Source: Thermococcus thioreducens
GTDB taxonomy: Archaea; Methanobacteriota_B; Thermococci; Thermococcales; Thermococcaceae
Length of the DNA stretch: 64,000 bases
Direction of reading: 5' to 3'
Assembly: GCF_002214545.1 (NCBI RefSeq)
Contig: NZ_CP015105.1
Span: 1,364,001-1,428,000, forward strand
A program made the translations under genes and the position numbers. Shown here one piece after another: positions 62,736 through 64,000 of the stretch; within the stretch, counting starts at the first letter, position 1; every line of letters starts with the position of its first letter. The notes under the pieces are model-generated. The model worked only from the letters and a program-made list of their open reading frames with translations, searched no databases and was not told the DNA's origin.

Positions 62736-64000
62736 TTAATAGTAAAATGGTTTCTCAAGAAGCCACCGCCAGAGGAGAACGAATCTGATGGTCTTTCTCC
62801 CAACCTGGTGAATGTCCTCGTAGTCCCATGTCACAACGGTCAGTTTTTTATAACTCAGCGACTCTGAGGCTCTTAGAAGGGCTTTAATCTCCCTGTTCAT
62901 TGTTGCCGTGTCATCGACGTCGTAACTGACCTGTATAAGCTCAACAACATTAAACCCCTTCGAAACCACGAAATCAACCTCTCCCCTCCCATCGTCCCAG
63001 TAATGAACTTCAAGCCTTGGCTCGAAGTAGTGCTTCCTCCTCAGGAGCTCCACCGCCACTATGTTCTCGATTCTGTACTCCTTGTCCTCAACACCAAAGG
63101 CACTTGCAAAGCCAGTATCGGCGAGGTATATCTTCGGAGTGCTCCTTAGCGACTCTACCTCGCTTGGGTGATACTTTCTTATTGGGATTACAAAACCTAC
63201 ATCCTCCAGGTAGGAGAAGTACTCCGAGGTCGTTGGTCGGCTCAGCTTTGTGCCGGTAGAAGCAAGAAGGCCATTGAGCTTTCTTATGGAGATTTTTCTG
63301 GCAAAGTTTCTCACAACAACCCTCATCAACGCCTTCATGGCCCTTGTTTTCTCAACTCCGTACCTTTCAACCAGGTCGCGGTAAACTATGAGATCGAGGT
63401 ATTCCTGAAGGGTTCTGATCTTTATCAGCTCAGAGGAATCCACTATCCCGGGAAAGCCTCCGTACCGAACGTACTTTTCCAAAAACCCCCTAAGCCTGCC
63501 CCTGCGTGCTTCTGTTAGTGGTTCGGAGTAATCAAAACCTTTGAAGAACAGAAACTCCCTGAACGATAGCGGAAACAGTCGAAAACTCAAACTCCTACCT
63601 CTAAGAGATGTGGCTATTTCCTTGGAAAGAAGCTTCGACAAGGAACCCGTTACGAATACCTGGCCCTTTTTCTCTCAAGGAGCCTTCTGACGAACTTTTC
63701 CCATCCTTCAACTTCCTGAACCTCATCGAGGAACAGGTACATAATGTCGGCGTCAGGATTTAACTTGTGGTACAGCTCCACTATTTTGGAGAGGCCTCCC
63801 GCCTTCAATCCTTCCAGCCTCTCATCTTCGAAGTTGATGTAGAAAAGCCTTCTCATCGGCATTCCCGACCGGAGGAGCTTCTGCATTGCATTGTACAGGA
63901 GGTGGGTTTTTCCTACTCACCTTAATCCAAAGAGGACAACAGCCACATCAACGTTATGGGCACTTCGAGCTCTCTCCTTTGTCTCAGGTATGCTGAACTC
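62736..64000 (-). pseudogene. AAA_14/DUF4143-type ATPase, broken (5' end outside window)
   Basis: The gene enters from beyond 64000. Walker A is cut by an in-frame TGA (63917-63919): VAVVLFGLR then stop then VGKTHLLYNAM. After Walker B (YLFLDEVQEVEGWEKFV) a second lesion occurs: RRLLERKRARYS meets a stop, but the frame resumes as GQVFVTGSLSKLLSKEIATS if the five T at 63667-63671 (minus-strand A run) were six. The remainder follows the DUF4143 pattern (PLSFREFLFFKG, VRYGGFPGIV, DTGFASAFGV, EVDFVVSKGFNVVELIQVSY). Two independent breaks, one a plain nonsense codon, argue for real decay. ATPases of this group are fast-evolving in Thermococcales. Confidence 0.82.

Overview
The window looks like chromosome from a hyperthermophilic archaeon of the Thermococcales, most likely Thermococcus. 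The basis is gene content: Alba, prefoldin alpha, L7Ae/S28e/L24e, an aIF5B with an intein in its P-loop, archaeal-length PurA, UPF0248, DUF835, a glyoxylate reductase of the T. litoralis type and DUF234-type ATPases. Start sites also fit, with GGTG/GGAGG ribosome sites, frequent GTG/TTG starts, and TTTAAA/TTTATA boxes about 25-30 bases before leaderless starts. No rRNA, tRNA or CRISPR array was seen.

Layout. 1-7.1 kb: ArsA-type ATPase (cut by the window edge), a DUF59 protein, an AbrB/PIN toxin-antitoxin pair, a lipase-like hydrolase, purA, a sugar epimerase and a secreted DUF2341 protein. 7.1-12 kb: prefoldin alpha, then a metal/Fe-S flavoured cluster of two tandem MinD-like ATPases with inserted 2x[4Fe-4S] ferredoxin domains and three NifX-like proteins. 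These genes share two kinds of palindromic operator. 12-17.5 kb: a tnpB-only IS200/IS605 element, small metabolic and hypothetical genes, a decayed tnpB 3' end and a DUF134 regulator. 17.5-18.9 kb: a gene-free, AT-flanked stretch holding a 28-bp site that closely matches the archaeal XerA dif site, so this is probably the chromosome-dimer resolution/terminus locus. 18.9-34 kb: purB, Alba, mtnA, an iron-type alcohol dehydrogenase, an MFS exporter, more PIN modules, an Lhr-type helicase, a DUF234 ATPase and an M20 peptidase. 34-49 kb: two small ORFs, a giant secreted beta-helix protein, a frameshifted STAND/TPR regulator, an MBL-fold enzyme, a ferritin-DUF835 fusion, TatD, a DHDPS-like aldolase and a dihydropteroate-synthase-like protein. 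49-64 kb: glyoxylate reductase, an aminotransferase, an rRNA/tRNA m5U methyltransferase, a second DUF234 ATPase, infB with a 544-residue intein, the ndk-rpl24e-rps28e-rpl7ae operon, a zinc-finger protein, a secreted protein and a broken ATPase running off the edge.

How parts work together. PurA and PurB carry out the two AMP-branch steps. The MinD/NifX genes share palindromes TTTGnGCATAyGCnCAAA and TTAGGnnnnCCTAA, which suggests one metal-responsive regulon. An extra TTAGG box beside the dif region has no gene to control. Two paralogous DUF234 ATPases have identical leaderless promoter layouts, with a perfect 13-bp palindrome against the ATG whose bases differ in a covarying way. Five genes are broken, mostly by one-base shifts in homopolymer runs, so either decay or sequencing error must be considered. 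All functional statements come from reading motifs by eye; no database search was possible.
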